Below, one piece after another: positions 12,622 to 23,777 of a stretch of DNA of 64,000 nucleotides; positions within the stretch are counted from its first letter, which is position 1; each line of letters starts with the position of its first letter. Both the position numbers and the translations under genes were made by a program. The notes beneath the pieces were generated by a model. That model had not been told where the DNA came from. It did not search any database and was given only the letters and a program-made list of their open reading frames with translations. The DNA comes from Darksidea phi (taxonomy: Eukaryota; Ascomycota; Dothideomycetes; Pleosporales; Lentitheciaceae), in contig JASJFT010000037.1 of assembly GCA_030770425.1 (NCBI GenBank), positions 186,001-250,000 of the forward strand. The letters are read 5' to 3'.

Positions 12622-13719
12622 ATGTCTCCCCACCACGACGCACCCTCTCCGACATCCAGCTTTGAGTCTCCCTCTGTGTTCTCTACCCATCATCGAGCTG
12701 TGCAGCCCATTTACGCCATGAGCCACTACAACGACTCCTTTGAGACGAGCTCCGTCGAATCAAATGACGTAGGGCTCCGACGGTCACTGGTACCTGGCAT
12801 TTATGTGCCCACCGTGGCCTTCTTTGACCCCGTCAACGACAATGTCGATCTGGAGACCGTAGCCAAGCATGCGGTTCGCCTAGCAAAGGCCGGCGTTGCC
12901 GGCATCACTACCCAAGGATCTAATGGCGAGGCTGTCCATCTCTCACACAAGGAGCGCGACCTCATTACGAGCACTACCCGTAAAGCTCTGGATGATGCCG
13001 GCTTTGGCTATATGCCTGTGATCGTCGGCTGCGGAGCCCAATCGACCAGGGAATGTATCGAGCTCTGTGAGGAGGCGGCCTCCGCTGGCGGAGATTACGC
13101 ATTGGTGTTGCCGCCTGCGTATTATCAAGGACTCTTCTCCAAGGATACTGTGCAGAGCTTTTTCCAAGATGTAGCAACCGCCTCGCCGATTCCCATTCTC
13201 ATCTACAACTATCCCGGCGCTGTATCCGGAATGGACATGAGCTCGGACGCCATCATTGAGCTCGCACAACACCCAAACATCGTCGGCTGCAAATTGACCT
13301 GCGGCAACACTGGAAAACTGAACCGCATCGCCGCTGCCACCCGTGCAGCAACCGTCTCTGATCCCGGGTCTGGGTTCATGTGCATGGGTGGTTCTGTAGA
13401 CTTCACTCTCCAGACTCTCATCGGTGGCGGATCTGGTATCATCGGTGGAATGGCCAACATCGCTCCCAAGGCGTGCGTGAGACTTATCGAACTTTTCGAG
13501 GCGGGCAATTACGCAGAAGCACGCAAGCTGCAAGCCATCGTGGCTCGTGGTGACTGGGCAGCCATTCAAGGCGGCATTATTGGCACCAAGGCTGCACTCA
13601 TGGCCCATTTTGGATATGGGGGCTATGCTCGGAAGCCTCTCCCAAGACCGAACAAGGAGGAGACCCGGAAGTGGCGCGATGCATTCAGTGAGCTTGTTGG
13701 CGTAGAGAACTCATTGTGA
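12622..13719 (+). CDS. Dihydrodipicolinate synthase (DapA/NAL) family aldolase or lyase
   Basis: Single exon, 365 residues. The start is the ATG at 12622 in a CAACATG context; a second in-frame ATG 32 codons later is possible, as the first 50 residues are Ser/Pro-rich and lie outside the fold. The TIM barrel begins at VPGIYVPTVAFFD. Class I aldolase hallmarks are visible: TTQGSNGEAVHLS for carboxylate binding, the tyrosine of ILIYNYPG (Tyr195) and the Schiff-base lysine of VGCKLTCGN (Lys224). Fungi make lysine by the aminoadipate route, so a true lysine-pathway DHDPS is unlikely. Known fungal members include 2-keto-3-deoxy-sugar-acid aldolases and 4-hydroxy-2-oxoglutarate aldolase-like enzymes; the substrate here is not decided. 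The gene stands alone between gene-poor stretches and is intact. Confidence 0.9.
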   Translation: MSPHHDAPSPTSSFESPSVFSTHHRAVQPIYAMSHYNDSFETSSVESNDVGLRRSLVPGIYVPTVAFFDPVNDNVDLETVAKHAVRLAKAGVAGITTQGSNGEAVHLSHKERDLITSTTRKALDDAGFGYMPVIVGCGAQSTRECIELCEEAASAGGDYALVLPPAYYQGLFSKDTVQSFFQDVATASPIPILIYNYPGAVSGMDMSSDAIIELAQHPNIVGCKLTCGNTGKLNRIAAATRAATVSDPGSGFMCMGGSVDFTLQTLIGGGSGIIGGMANIAPKACVRLIELFEAGNYAEARKLQAIVARGDWAAIQGGIIGTKAALMAHFGYGGYARKPLPRPNKEETRKWRDAFSELVGVENSL

Positions 13720-15857
13720 GCTGCCAGCTGTCCCGAGCCAAGTTTCGGTGGAATCTTTGCCGCCTCGCCATGATGGTCACCCGATCTCCTCTCTTACGCT
13801 GCTGCTCCACCAACGACTTTCATCTTACGCCTCTTTCTCCAACAACCAGTCGCATACTCGCACAGTTGATTTCGCATTCTACCGGCGCTGAGCGCTTATG
13901 CATAGTTCAGGGCGTTTTTCTAGGCCTAAGTGTCCACTTCGTCATGCTGGTCCGTTGTTCTGGCGTTTTCTGTTGCAAAAATGGTCGTCGAAATGCAAAT
14001 CTACCGCTAAAAGCTCCCTCGGTTGCTTCGAATGCTTCTTTCCCTTGTTGGAGTACCTTGTACATGATGGACCGTTGCTCCCTTCGGCCAGAATTCTGGG
14101 TGGTTTTCTGTTTCTCAAAACGCTGTTAGTGTTATCAAGCCGGGAGGGCATGCCAAACGAGTTTTCGTACATTCAATTGGAGCAATGCGCGTGTAGGATA
14201 GTCGAGCCTTGACCGCATAGATTTAATTCGACCTCACTCTGGCATCTAAAGAGACTGCGTTTGGCCTTATGAACCCGTGATGCTATCGTTTCCTTAAGGC
14301 GAGCTATCCGGAACCAATGAGGTTGTAGTCGCTCAATGAACACGGCACAACCGACGCCAGTGATTGAGCGTGCGCTGCTTGTTTGATATAATCAAACATG
14401 CAATCGGCGCTCACATCTCACTTTAGCGGTGATACCGGAGTGGCCGATAGCCAGTCTGAACTCGTTACCAGATTACCGCACAACCTGTTCTGGTCACGCG
14501 GCGCAAAAGAGATCTTGCTTTGCATTAGTAACGTAGGCTTGCAACGCCCCTCAAGAGATGATGTTAGCTCAGTGCAGTAACGATTGTCAGCGTGCGTTTG
14601 TGCCACATTATTTGTTGATTTCCAGGGAGTACCGCCAACCAATCGGAGCTGTAGGGTAATTAGCTGGCCCAAACCTGGGACCATTTTGCTTGTTTTGAGG
14701 GTCAATGAGAGCTGACCGGCTGCAACTCTGGCCTATCAGTCATCCTTTCATCAGCTCGTCCTACCCGTCCTGAACAGTCGTGGCGCTCCGTTGCACCTAT
14801 CGCCCGAGCGCGTTGGGTTGCCTTGCTTCGAATGGTGTGTGGGTAGGGCTGATGGAGGCGCAGCATGTTCTGCAAGCGGCAGAACCAAGGCTAGCCCAGG
14901 ACAGGGGGATACTAAGGCGTGATGAGCACTTCGTCGTAGAGATGGAAACGGTTAGACCTCAATCACAGCATGACCTCGAGAGACCACATCCCGCGCTCTG
15001 AGCACGTATGCGGCCTGCTGCAGGTATGCCCTATTGCCTTCTTTGGGCTCTTATCAGAGACTAAGTGACCAGGAAATCAGCTTGTATTCTCGACGGGAGC
15101 CGATACTGAGCAAGGGCAACATTTTGATCGTGCATGATATTAGGACTGCAGTACTATGAGAGAGATGACGGACGGCCCTCATGCTTGGACCATTTCAGGC
15201 ACTCGCTTGAAGAAAATTTCGAACTAGAGGGCTGTATCTCGTTGCTGGGGTCGTGTTTCTCACCGGCTCGGAATCGAGCCGTAATCTGGTAGTAATAACT
15301 TCCAGAAAGCGACCTGAGAAAGTGGGTGGCGCGAAAGCATCGTTCGAGAAAAGCCGTACTGGATTGTGGGTGGCGCCAATTAACCTTTTGACCGCGAACC
15401 GAGTGTGACGATACAAGTAAAAGGGTGGGTGGGGGTTGAGGTGGGATGATGAAAAGCGCAGCCTTGAGAGTCCTCCAGATTCCAAGCTGTACCGCCACGT
15501 GGACCGCATCCATTAGGAAAGAACCAACCACTCACATCTAGCCACATTAGAAACCGCTCATGAAAAAATACGAAGGACTGCAAAATGCGATCGAAAAGCC
15601 TCTTCCCATCTCGCCAGCACCCAGCCTTTCAGCTCTGTAAATCCGCTCACGTCCCTCGGCTCGAATTTTACATCTTGATACAGTTGGCATGCCTTGCACC
15701 TGCTGCTTGCATCTTGTTTTGAAACATTTGCGAATGATATTTGTACACTTCTAGCGCATGTTTGGGTATTGTCCTTTAGATCAGTCAGTGACGTACGTAT
15801 GTACGAATGTGAATTTCGCTCTTGCTAGTCATAGATACTACGTAAGCTTTGATATAT
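13720..15857. other. Intergenic, no supportable gene
   Basis: 3' flank of the DHDPS-family gene followed by about 2 kb in which the open frames (137 residues at 13716-14129; 125 residues at 15154-15531, minus) show no domain and overlap other frames. Confidence 0.4.
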
Positions 15858-16256
15858 GCTAGCAGCACAAAAAGTTATATTTGAAGTTCTATTTGGTTTA
15901 GATTTACATAATAGGAGTCTCTTTTGTAAGGTCAGCATGAAACCCAGTTAGAGTTTGTAATATAGTAGAGGTGCTATTTGATTTAAGTTTGCATAGTGAG
16001 AGTCTCCGTATAAGGTCCGCACGAAACACAGTAGGTGTTTGTACACAGTAGAGGTGCTATACCCACACCTTATACACGATAATAGAGCTGCAGAGCTGTA
16101 CACAGTACGACGAGGTGATGTTTCGAATATTGAGGCGACGAGCAATGACATGTGCTGCCGAACCGCAGAGCGTTGGGAGACCAACAACGGTAGCGATGAG
16201 TTAGCATACTCACCCTACCGCCCACAGTATAAAATTTGCCTGCAATGATACCAGCA
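15858..16256 (-). repeat. LTR-like dispersed repeat, copy 1 (reverse orientation)
   Basis: This matches the sequence at 55242-55525 in inverted orientation over roughly 280 bases at about 85-90 percent identity by eye. Shared landmarks include CTAACTCATCGCTACCG, TCGCCTCAATATTCGAAACA and TATAAGGTGTGGGTATAGCA. Read on the minus strand it begins TGCTGGTATCAT and can be closed at GCTAGCA, so it fits a TG...CA solo LTR of a Ty1/copia-like element. No target-site duplication is evident and no integrase or reverse transcriptase lies beside it. The left boundary is uncertain. Confidence 0.6.
15892..16060 (+). repeat. Two imperfect tandem units of about 85 bp inside repeat copy 1
   Basis: Units 15892-15976 and 15977-16060 each run from TTTGGTTTA/TTTGATTTA through GAGTCTC, AAGGTC(A/C)GCA(T/C)GAAAC and end GTAGAGGTGCTAT. 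The inverted copy near 55.45 kb has only one such unit, so this is an internal duplication or contraction within the element family. Confidence 0.7.
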
Positions 16257-17520
16257 TCCGGTCATTGTCGTGTAGTTGCCACTTGTCCTGTTGCGTGAGA
16301 TGTCGAAACATTGAAACACAATGATAGAATCACGAAAAACACAGCCAGCCCAGGAGCCAACGCGACGTCACGCCGGGTAGCGGCCCAAGCTCCTGAGGGA
16401 GGGGTATAAAGTTCTATATACCAAAAACGTATTGGAGGGAAAGTTCCGCACTTTAGTAACTTTCGAATTAGTAATGAGGCAGATGTATAGACTCGCAAAA
16501 TGTATTTAGTAAGAACGCTGATGACGAAGCCTGATTATCATACTATCTTTGCTGATTTCTGTTGGTACAAATCAAACAGACAGGCACACATTGTCAGTTG
16601 GCGTGATGTTTACACGATGCTTGGACACTTGGTACGAATGAATATTGGGTTTCCAGAGAGAACGACTTTGATGACAATCCAAGATAATACCGGGTAACGG
16701 TTCTTGACAATGAAATCACGTTATCAAACGCTCATTGTCGCTGTTCAGGACTCATATGATAATATGAACCTTATAATGACCTATGCATCCGAAACTCCGG
16801 AAACTTTTCACACTGAGCTATAGGTGAACTATGGGGAATCCCAGTCTGCATGTTGGTCAAGTCAACGGATGACTCGTTCGCCTTCTGAACTTCATCTTGA
16901 GTAAGCGTAACTAAATTTGTCTCAAGAGCTAGGAAAGAAGCAAACTTCATTAGGTTCTACGCGTCTTGTACCAGTTGATTAGTGTTCATGGTCCGGACCG
17001 TACCTAGTGGACAAACGACTACCTACACCTATGCAATTCACCACCTATAGAGATTTGGCGTCGCAACGTCGTCATAATGCACTTCGCAAGGAATAGCATA
17101 TACAAAACTAGATACGCGGGAGTGCAACACTCGGATTTGAATAGTACAGCAATGTAGCGCCTATGCTAGTTGCGCGTTGTACCAGGTATCTTTGCTACAA
17201 CATTGCGAGTCATCTTTCTCAACATTCTGAGTCTTTTCAGTTACGTTACGGATACTTTTACTAGCTGGAAACATGAGCCGTTCCGTCGTTATCTTCGCTA
17301 GCCATAAAACGACTTCGAACGCGGCCTTTGCAAGTCACTACCTGGCAAAGGAGCCGGCACGTAATGCACAAGACTGTTGAAAATACATAACTTTGGCACC
17401 TATGATTGTGCCCACAATGGGGCGGTGCTCCCGCCTTCCACTGATTCATTGATTGGCAGGGTATCTGTCCGACCGATCGTTGGCCAGAAAGACTTCATAA
17501 AGCATGCGAATCGATAAGCT
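16257..17520. other. Intergenic, AT-leaning, no supportable gene
   Basis: Only short frames (under 80 residues) without domains. It may include unrecognised flank of the LTR-like element or the end of the amidase remnant, but nothing can be aligned by eye. Confidence 0.35.
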
Positions 17521-19126
17521 TACAAGGCAATAAGAGCTGTGGCACATGCAGGATTGGAGACATGAATTTTCACCAATGGTGGCAGATGTAGAAGGTGCTC
17601 TGAATGTGTCAACTCCATAGGTGCAAATAAGTAGCAGGACTCGCTCATTAGGACTATCTTGGTACTTGGTAACATTGCTCCCAATACCCTTTTTTTAAAT
17701 TTAGATATGCATGCCACTGTGAGAGTTGCATAACTCGCCATCTAACGTTCATAATTGCTCCTGCGTATGCCTCCTTCCCGAACTTGCCCTAATGCAATAC
17801 TTACTCTCGCGACATATTCGCTCAGTGACTTTCTATTTGCTGCTGCTGGAGGGCATTGTGTTCATTGTTCGGCTATGTTGAAGTCTGCTATCTTAGTTCC
17901 CAAAAACTTCTCCAAGATGAGTATGAGCTCATCCACCATCGATTGATGCTTAAGATTGCTTCCGGGGGAAGAAGTCGACTAGATAAGAGTATCTTGCTAG
18001 GGAAACTAGTCCACCTGGCCAGTAGATCAAATGTGCTTGACACAATATGATAGAAATCATCAATGGTACGGGAGAACTGCCCAACCACATCGAATCCACC
18101 GTTTGCCGGATATTAGCGTGCCCTGCACAGCTTGCAGTGGCCCTGGAAGATACATATGGGGTATTGATTGCGATGCCTGTCATAGAAGTTGACTTGAATG
18201 AGGGCCGCAAAGAAAAGAGCCCATTGCACGTTGCCGGGGCTCTCACACACCCCGCAGCTATCATTGTTAGCGCAAGGGCTTCGAGTAGAAGGCTGGCTTA
18301 CAGTTGCTAGCTATAGAGTAATCGAGCTATGAATACGCTGCAAGTGCTGCTGCTGCTCGGAGGAGCGGCTAGACGGACTTTGGTTATTGGTCGCCACGTG
18401 TATTCACTGGACAGTGAAACCAATCCATTGGTCTGTCGGCTCCTCCGAATAAGCAAAGGAGGTCATCTTTGTCTTGCCAACAATGATTGCGCCTTGCTGT
18501 ACAATCTTTCCATATAATTAGCAAACACTTCGTCCACAGCATATAGATCTGCACCTGCAAGTGGAAACTCGGTACTAGGTCGTGCATAGAGTCGACTCGG
18601 TACGGCAATGTCTCTCCAAATGTCATCGGGCGCCAGCAATTGTACAACGTTATATCTGGGGAAATGCATAAGCATGCCCGTAGAGCAGCATCCTGCAACT
18701 GAGAAACCGACCGTTGAGGACATCGCACATCTTCCGAAACGGTAGCAAATATGAAACGCACCCAAGTATTAGATTAACACCGCCATACTTGGTGAATGGG
18801 TTTCCCGTGAAGAAATATGGGACGGATGGTAAGAGATGGGTTATGGGAGTAATCGAGCAATAGATCGTCGGAAGCCGTCTTGCGCTATGGGAGCGCAAAC
18901 CCTTGACGACTTAATTTAGGATAGTCTCTACAGACGGCATGAGAATGGGGGTATCCTCGAAAACCCAATGGTAGACATCATCAATCTTAGCGAAGGTAGA
19001 CAGCGTCTCGTCGATCTTTTGAGCGGTTGTCCCCGGAGCACCAGTGGTGAACACGACCACGGGTAGAATACTGTCGGAGAGAGTAGATCCACCCGCGGTT
19101 AGTTCCCTGGACTGATTAGCCACCAA
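17521..19126 (-). pseudogene. Decayed amidase-signature family gene
   Basis: Reading the minus strand in shifting frames recovers amidase segments in the correct order. ILPVVVFTTGAPGTTAQ and FAKIDDVYHW occur at 19126-18911. VPSRLYARPSTEFPLAG follows near 18590, then IIVGKTKMTSFAYSEEPTD near 18480 (the lysine of the Ser-cisSer-Lys triad), NTRGD near 18380 and AAAALAAYS-stop-LDYSIAS near 18320. Next are CVRAPATCNGLFSLRPS near 18230, FDVVGQFSRTIDDFYHIV near 18070, YLVDFFPRK near 17970 and KFGKEAYAGAIMNVRWRV near 17770. At least six frame changes and several stops separate them. One is a Trp-to-TAG change, and the nucleophile region of the usual DTGGS(I/V)R motif reads Cys where Ser is expected. 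In life such enzymes hydrolyse amides, often beside secondary-metabolite genes. Outer limits are approximate. Confidence 0.75.
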
Positions 19127-20392
19127 TTTTGGCTACAGGGTTTAGTACGTGGGAAGCATACTAAAACCTGCGGGTGGACTAGGTATGATGTGCCGGCAAC
19201 AACTTCTTGGCTGAGTGCCATTTTCTGTCCAAGTGTGCAGATGCGAAAGCGGTGTCACGAACTGAAGAGCCGCAAACGTAGACTTGCCTTCACGTAGATC
19301 GCTCGACGGTACGGTGCCAGGTGCCTAGCATGGCGCATATTACGTGGGTCAACTTGTGTTGGGCTGGCTTCGCTGCCCTAGCTGGTACTACATCTAGCAC
19401 TCTGTTGCCCTGCTTCACCGGTCAAAATGTCACCAGCTGCCGAGGGCGTTGAACGAACGGGACAGGGCATCAAGTGCTAGGAACCAGTCGCCCACGCACC
19501 TTTTGGGTCTGACCCCCACCTTCTGTGGGCCGCGTCGCTGGATCCGGCGATCAACAAGTCCTTCAAAATTATTGAACACGCCACAGAACAGTGCTTTTGC
19601 TGTAGAGCCATAACTCACGCCCCGTTTCGAAAAAAAAAAATCATGAATTGTGCCCTGAGGCTTTATTTAGAACGCCGTCAGAAACGGTTGCACAACAATC
19701 CGCTGCTAGTGTTGCGCCCTCCCCAACGCATGCGATGTATTGCAGGCTAAGCCTACGTTGCCGAGAAAGGACTTAGGTAAGAAAGACTACCCCGCGCCTA
19801 GGAAGGCTATGCAATCTGGCGAGAGGAAACCTTCAAGAAATGCGACCCGGTCCTATGTCCGACAGAGCCCCAAAAGTTCTTTTTAAATAGAGAACTTAAT
19901 GGCTAGAGTAGTTTCGGAGCCTGGAGAGAGAAACGCGCCTTCGTAGGATGGGAGTCTACATGGTGGATAAACTGCTTGTAGTAGCTAAAGGCCTGTGTGG
20001 GTTGAATAGTAGCCCGAATGGAATCGATATAGTTGAGTTTCCACCCACCGGACTTTGTACTTCTGTCTTTGAACTTACATCTGCTCATCTTCGTATTGCG
20101 GAGGGTGCCATCGGCGCCCCGTGCTATTAGTGTGAAATTCGTCAAGCAGCAAACTGCAGAAGGATGGAGGTGAAGAGAGAACAGTGGCATAGCACCGACA
20201 TGGGTATATGTATTACGAAGATCATCTAGTATTCGCCTGGAGAAGTCCGGAGCTAATTCGCTCACCGTGAGCTTCGCCAATACATCATGGCTATCGCCAA
20301 TCATTCCATGAATCACCGTTCTTGGTGTGCATTCGCCGTCCTGCAGCCGTTCGAATAGTCATATCCGGACGTAGCACCATCGTTAGACGCCC
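19127..20392. other. Intergenic between amidase remnant and protease
   Basis: The longest frame is 137 residues on the minus strand (19903-20316). It has no signal peptide or domain I recognise and could be another remnant. No repeat or RNA gene was identified. Confidence 0.35.
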
Positions 20393-21650
20393 TTACGCGC
20401 CGTTGCCATTGTAAGCCAGCAAGTTAGGGCTACCGGTACCAACATCCTTAAGAACATCCTTAAGAGCCAACTCCTGGATGCGCTTGCAAAGATCAGCCGG
20501 GGACTTTGGCCCCTCAAGACCAATGAGGTAAGCAGCAAGACCGGCAACATGAGGGCAAGCCATGGAGGTTCCGTCGATGGTATTGGTGGCCGAGGCATTA
20601 CCAATCCACGCACTGGTGATCTCCTCACCCGGGGCGAAGATATCGACCAGTTCGCCGTAGTTTGAGAAGTCGGCGCGGACATCGTTCTTGTTGGTTGCGC
20701 CAACGGTGCAGGCGGATGGCGCGGAACCGGGAGAGGAGCCGGCAACGTCGACGCCTTCATTGCCTGCTGCGACGGCAATAAAAGCCCCAGCATTGACAGC
20801 CTCCTCGATAGCATCATTGGTAGTCTGACTGAATTCGCCGCCGAGAGACATGGAGAGTACGGTGCGATCGAGGTGTCCATTCTCCTTAGCATGGTTTACT
20901 GCCCATTCAATACCTTGCAGAACGCCGGAATTTGAGCCGGAGCCGTCAGCGCCGAGGACCTTGACGGCGATGAGATTGGCATCTTTGGCCTATAAATGTC
21001 AGCGAGGCTCCCTAAATGTTGGGAGAGCTTGTACGTACAACACCATACTTAGTACCAGCGGCGGTACCAGCGCAGTGAGTACCGTGACCCTGGTCATCTT
21101 CACCCTCTGCGCCATCGACGAAGCTAGTACCAATCGTAGCGCGGCCGTTGAACTCAGAGTGATCAGTATAAATACCGGTATCGATGATATAGATAAAAGT
21201 GTTTTTGCCGGCAGATTTGTCGTAGATGTAGTTTTTAGCGCCGGGCTCCTTATGCGAAACACGACTCAGACCCCAGGTAGATCCATTCTGCGACACCAGC
21301 GTTCCGTTGTCGAATTGGCGAATCTGGTGCATAGGAGCGGTGGCATACACTCTGCTGTCGGGCTCGACTGATTTGATGGCTCCGATACCTTGAAGGATAT
21401 CTAGAAGGGCATCATCGCCATCGAAGTTGAAGCCCTTAACGTTGCCGACGGTGTAGTTGCTCTTGGCCTCAATACCGGCGAGGTCAAGTACAGTTGAAAG
21501 CACGGCGTCGAGGAGCTCGTTGTCCTCTATGCGGGCAATCCACTTGCCGGAGATGGTATTCGCAGTCTGAACACGATTGATTTGAGGAACTGCAAGTACT
21601 GCTGGTAGCACCGCTGACAGAGTGAAAAACAGGTTTTTGAAGGAAGGCAT
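20393..21650 (-). CDS. Secreted subtilisin-like serine protease (S8A, proteinase K type)
   Basis: Exons 21650-21039 and 20989-20393 give 402 residues, the usual length of fungal alkaline proteases. Layout: signal peptide (about 1-20, MPSFKNLFFTLSAVLPAVLA), I9 propeptide (about 36-105), then the S8 catalytic domain. The triad is intact: Asp157 in YIIDTGIY, His189 in GHGTHCAG and Ser346 in GTSMACPH, with oxyanion Asn281 in AAGNEG. It would be exported and self-cleave its propeptide, acting in extracellular protein digestion or host tissue degradation. The intron 21038-20990 (49 nt, GTACGT...TATAG) rejoins GTKYGV/AKDANLIAVKVL. A TATATCAAGG-type element lies about 100 bases upstream. Unlike its pseudogene neighbours it shows no lesion. 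Confidence 0.95.
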
Positions 21651-23777
21651 TTTGAAAAGAGTGACGTTGTCGAATGAGGGAGATGGTTGTAACGAAGGAC
21701 TGGATGCCTCTTCAAGAGTTCGTGTGGTTGCTGAACAGGCGGAGGAAGAGCCTTGATATATGTTCGATGCTCGGCTTCAGCAGTATATCAACCAGTCGTA
21801 CGACGGTACGTATTATACAGTCGAAGCATCGTAATGATTTTCGCAATCTGGACGAGAACCAATGCGATCGCCAAGGCAAGCCATTTCTCTGAGGCTGCAG
21901 GGAGATGGCAGTGGCGCAAGAGGTACCTAAAGTGGGCTTAGTGTTTCATCGTCTCAACCCGGAGCGTGATTTTTACCGAAGAATAGACGAGATGGCCAGC
22001 CATTGGGGCCCACATTGAAGCCAAATGAAGATGATCGACCAGCAGCGGCGACTCCGCGAGTATGCCTGCCAAATATGCGATAGCCGCGGAAGCTTAAGCT
22101 TTTTTGCATGTGCACTTGTGATCTAATTACCCCTTGACCGTAGCCGATCTATACGACAAGCCGTAGGAGTTTAAGAGTGCCAAGCGGAGTTAGTTTCGTA
22201 CAGCTTCGTGTACATCGATGCTTGGAGATCCGAGAGGCTAAATTGTGTAGCGGAAAATGTCGGTTTGATTTCGACGTTTGGTGCCCCTATCAAAGTGCTC
22301 TGGTTGAGCGAAGCTGAAACGGTAAGGCGACCTTGGCAGCCGATCGGCAAATTTTCAGCCGGTCAGCGAATCACAGCTCGGGTACATCAACTTTACGCAG
22401 GCGCTATTACGCTTCAGTGTTAACGCAGAAGATGACGGCTTATTGAATGGTAGCCACAGGGTTCGGGCTGTGCCTTGAACTCATATAAACAACAGGCCAT
22501 TGAAACAGATTGTAACGGCTTGATCCACTAGGAGCCTCCGAACATCGAACATCGAACCAGAGCGCTCTTATCCTCTCCTGCGCCTTTCGCACGGGGCCCC
22601 CGAGTCAAATGCGGCGCATTTGATCCCCACACTGCCTCTTTCAAGGTCCGACGGATCATTCGGATCGATTACTCCTGTTAATATACCTTAAACAGGCAGG
22701 ATTGTTTTACGTTGTTCGATGCGCATGTCCCTAAACTTGCTGAAACCTCGTAAATGGGCGCAATACTTGGTCCTTTGGACGTGAATGGTGTAGGATGTAT
22801 CATGCATGAATTCCGTTGTGGAAGGAGATGAGGAAAACCGTCCCACGCGCTCGATACCCGTGGTCGAGCAACTTGAATGAGTGTCTTTGGCACCTGCTGG
22901 AGTATCCAAGGTATACTTTGATGACGCGCCCAAGGCCGTGTGCGCCGCAGCGGACATCTTGAACAACTCCTGACGCCACGAGAGGTTGCTTCTGATGAAC
23001 TTTTGGCATTGTTCGCCACATGCGCTAGCCCAGTTCTCGCCTGTCACGAAAACGCAATCCGCGAGGGAGCTCCAGGTACCATCAGCCGGGGATGACTGTT
23101 AACCGGGCGAAACTCTGAAAACCTGATTCCAGCCAAACCCTTGACGGCCCTATTGGTGCTAACTGTTAAAGGCTATCATTGGTGAGCCAAAATTTAGGTG
23201 CTTCAGTGTGTTGGTTTTGGCGCCATGATGTTCTCGCTTGGAGTCATGTGAAAAAGGGGGGAAACCATTCATCTTCGCGTGGCTGGTCGTCGGCTCTTGT
23301 GGTAGTTTATGTTCGCTTTCGCCGTCTGAGTGAGCCGAGTCTAGTCATGAACCCGCTTAGCAGAAACCATTCAGCGAAAGCTGTAGAGTCGCTGCATATC
23401 CATCCTAGTTTATGCGAACGTGATGGATGTAGAGAGTCTTGGATGATTTTAGAAGGGAACACCCCAAGCAGAGATTAGACAAGGCCTAATACAAGGCACA
23501 GACAAGATTGAGCAGAGGAAAGAGTCGAGTGTAGATAGTAAATAGCCAAGCCGTAAGAGAAAGCTCTTTCGTTGTAAAATTAAGGGCCAAATGCTATTTC
23601 GTACGCAGTGTGAAGCAACCCCAACAAGACCCGGCTTACATTAAATCAGAGTTATTATGACACATGGCCCCAGATCTCTAAACTATGACGGTCCTTCTAA
23701 ACCATGATTCCAAGCTAGCTCTCGGACATGCCATCATTAGGCGGCGGTAGTCTAGCGATAGTGGTTGTTTGATCGCT
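21651..23777. other. Intergenic, no supportable gene
   Basis: Three overlapping minus-strand frames of 73-119 residues lie at 22678-23047 with no recognised domain; one might be a remnant. A 19-bp palindrome (TCAAATGCG, one base, CGCATTTGA) sits at 22605-22623. Confidence 0.35.

Noticed and set aside
16039..16248. Conserved small protein shared with 55294-55512
   Set aside because: The protein similarity is only a consequence of the repeated DNA; the frame is short and changes at both ends between copies.
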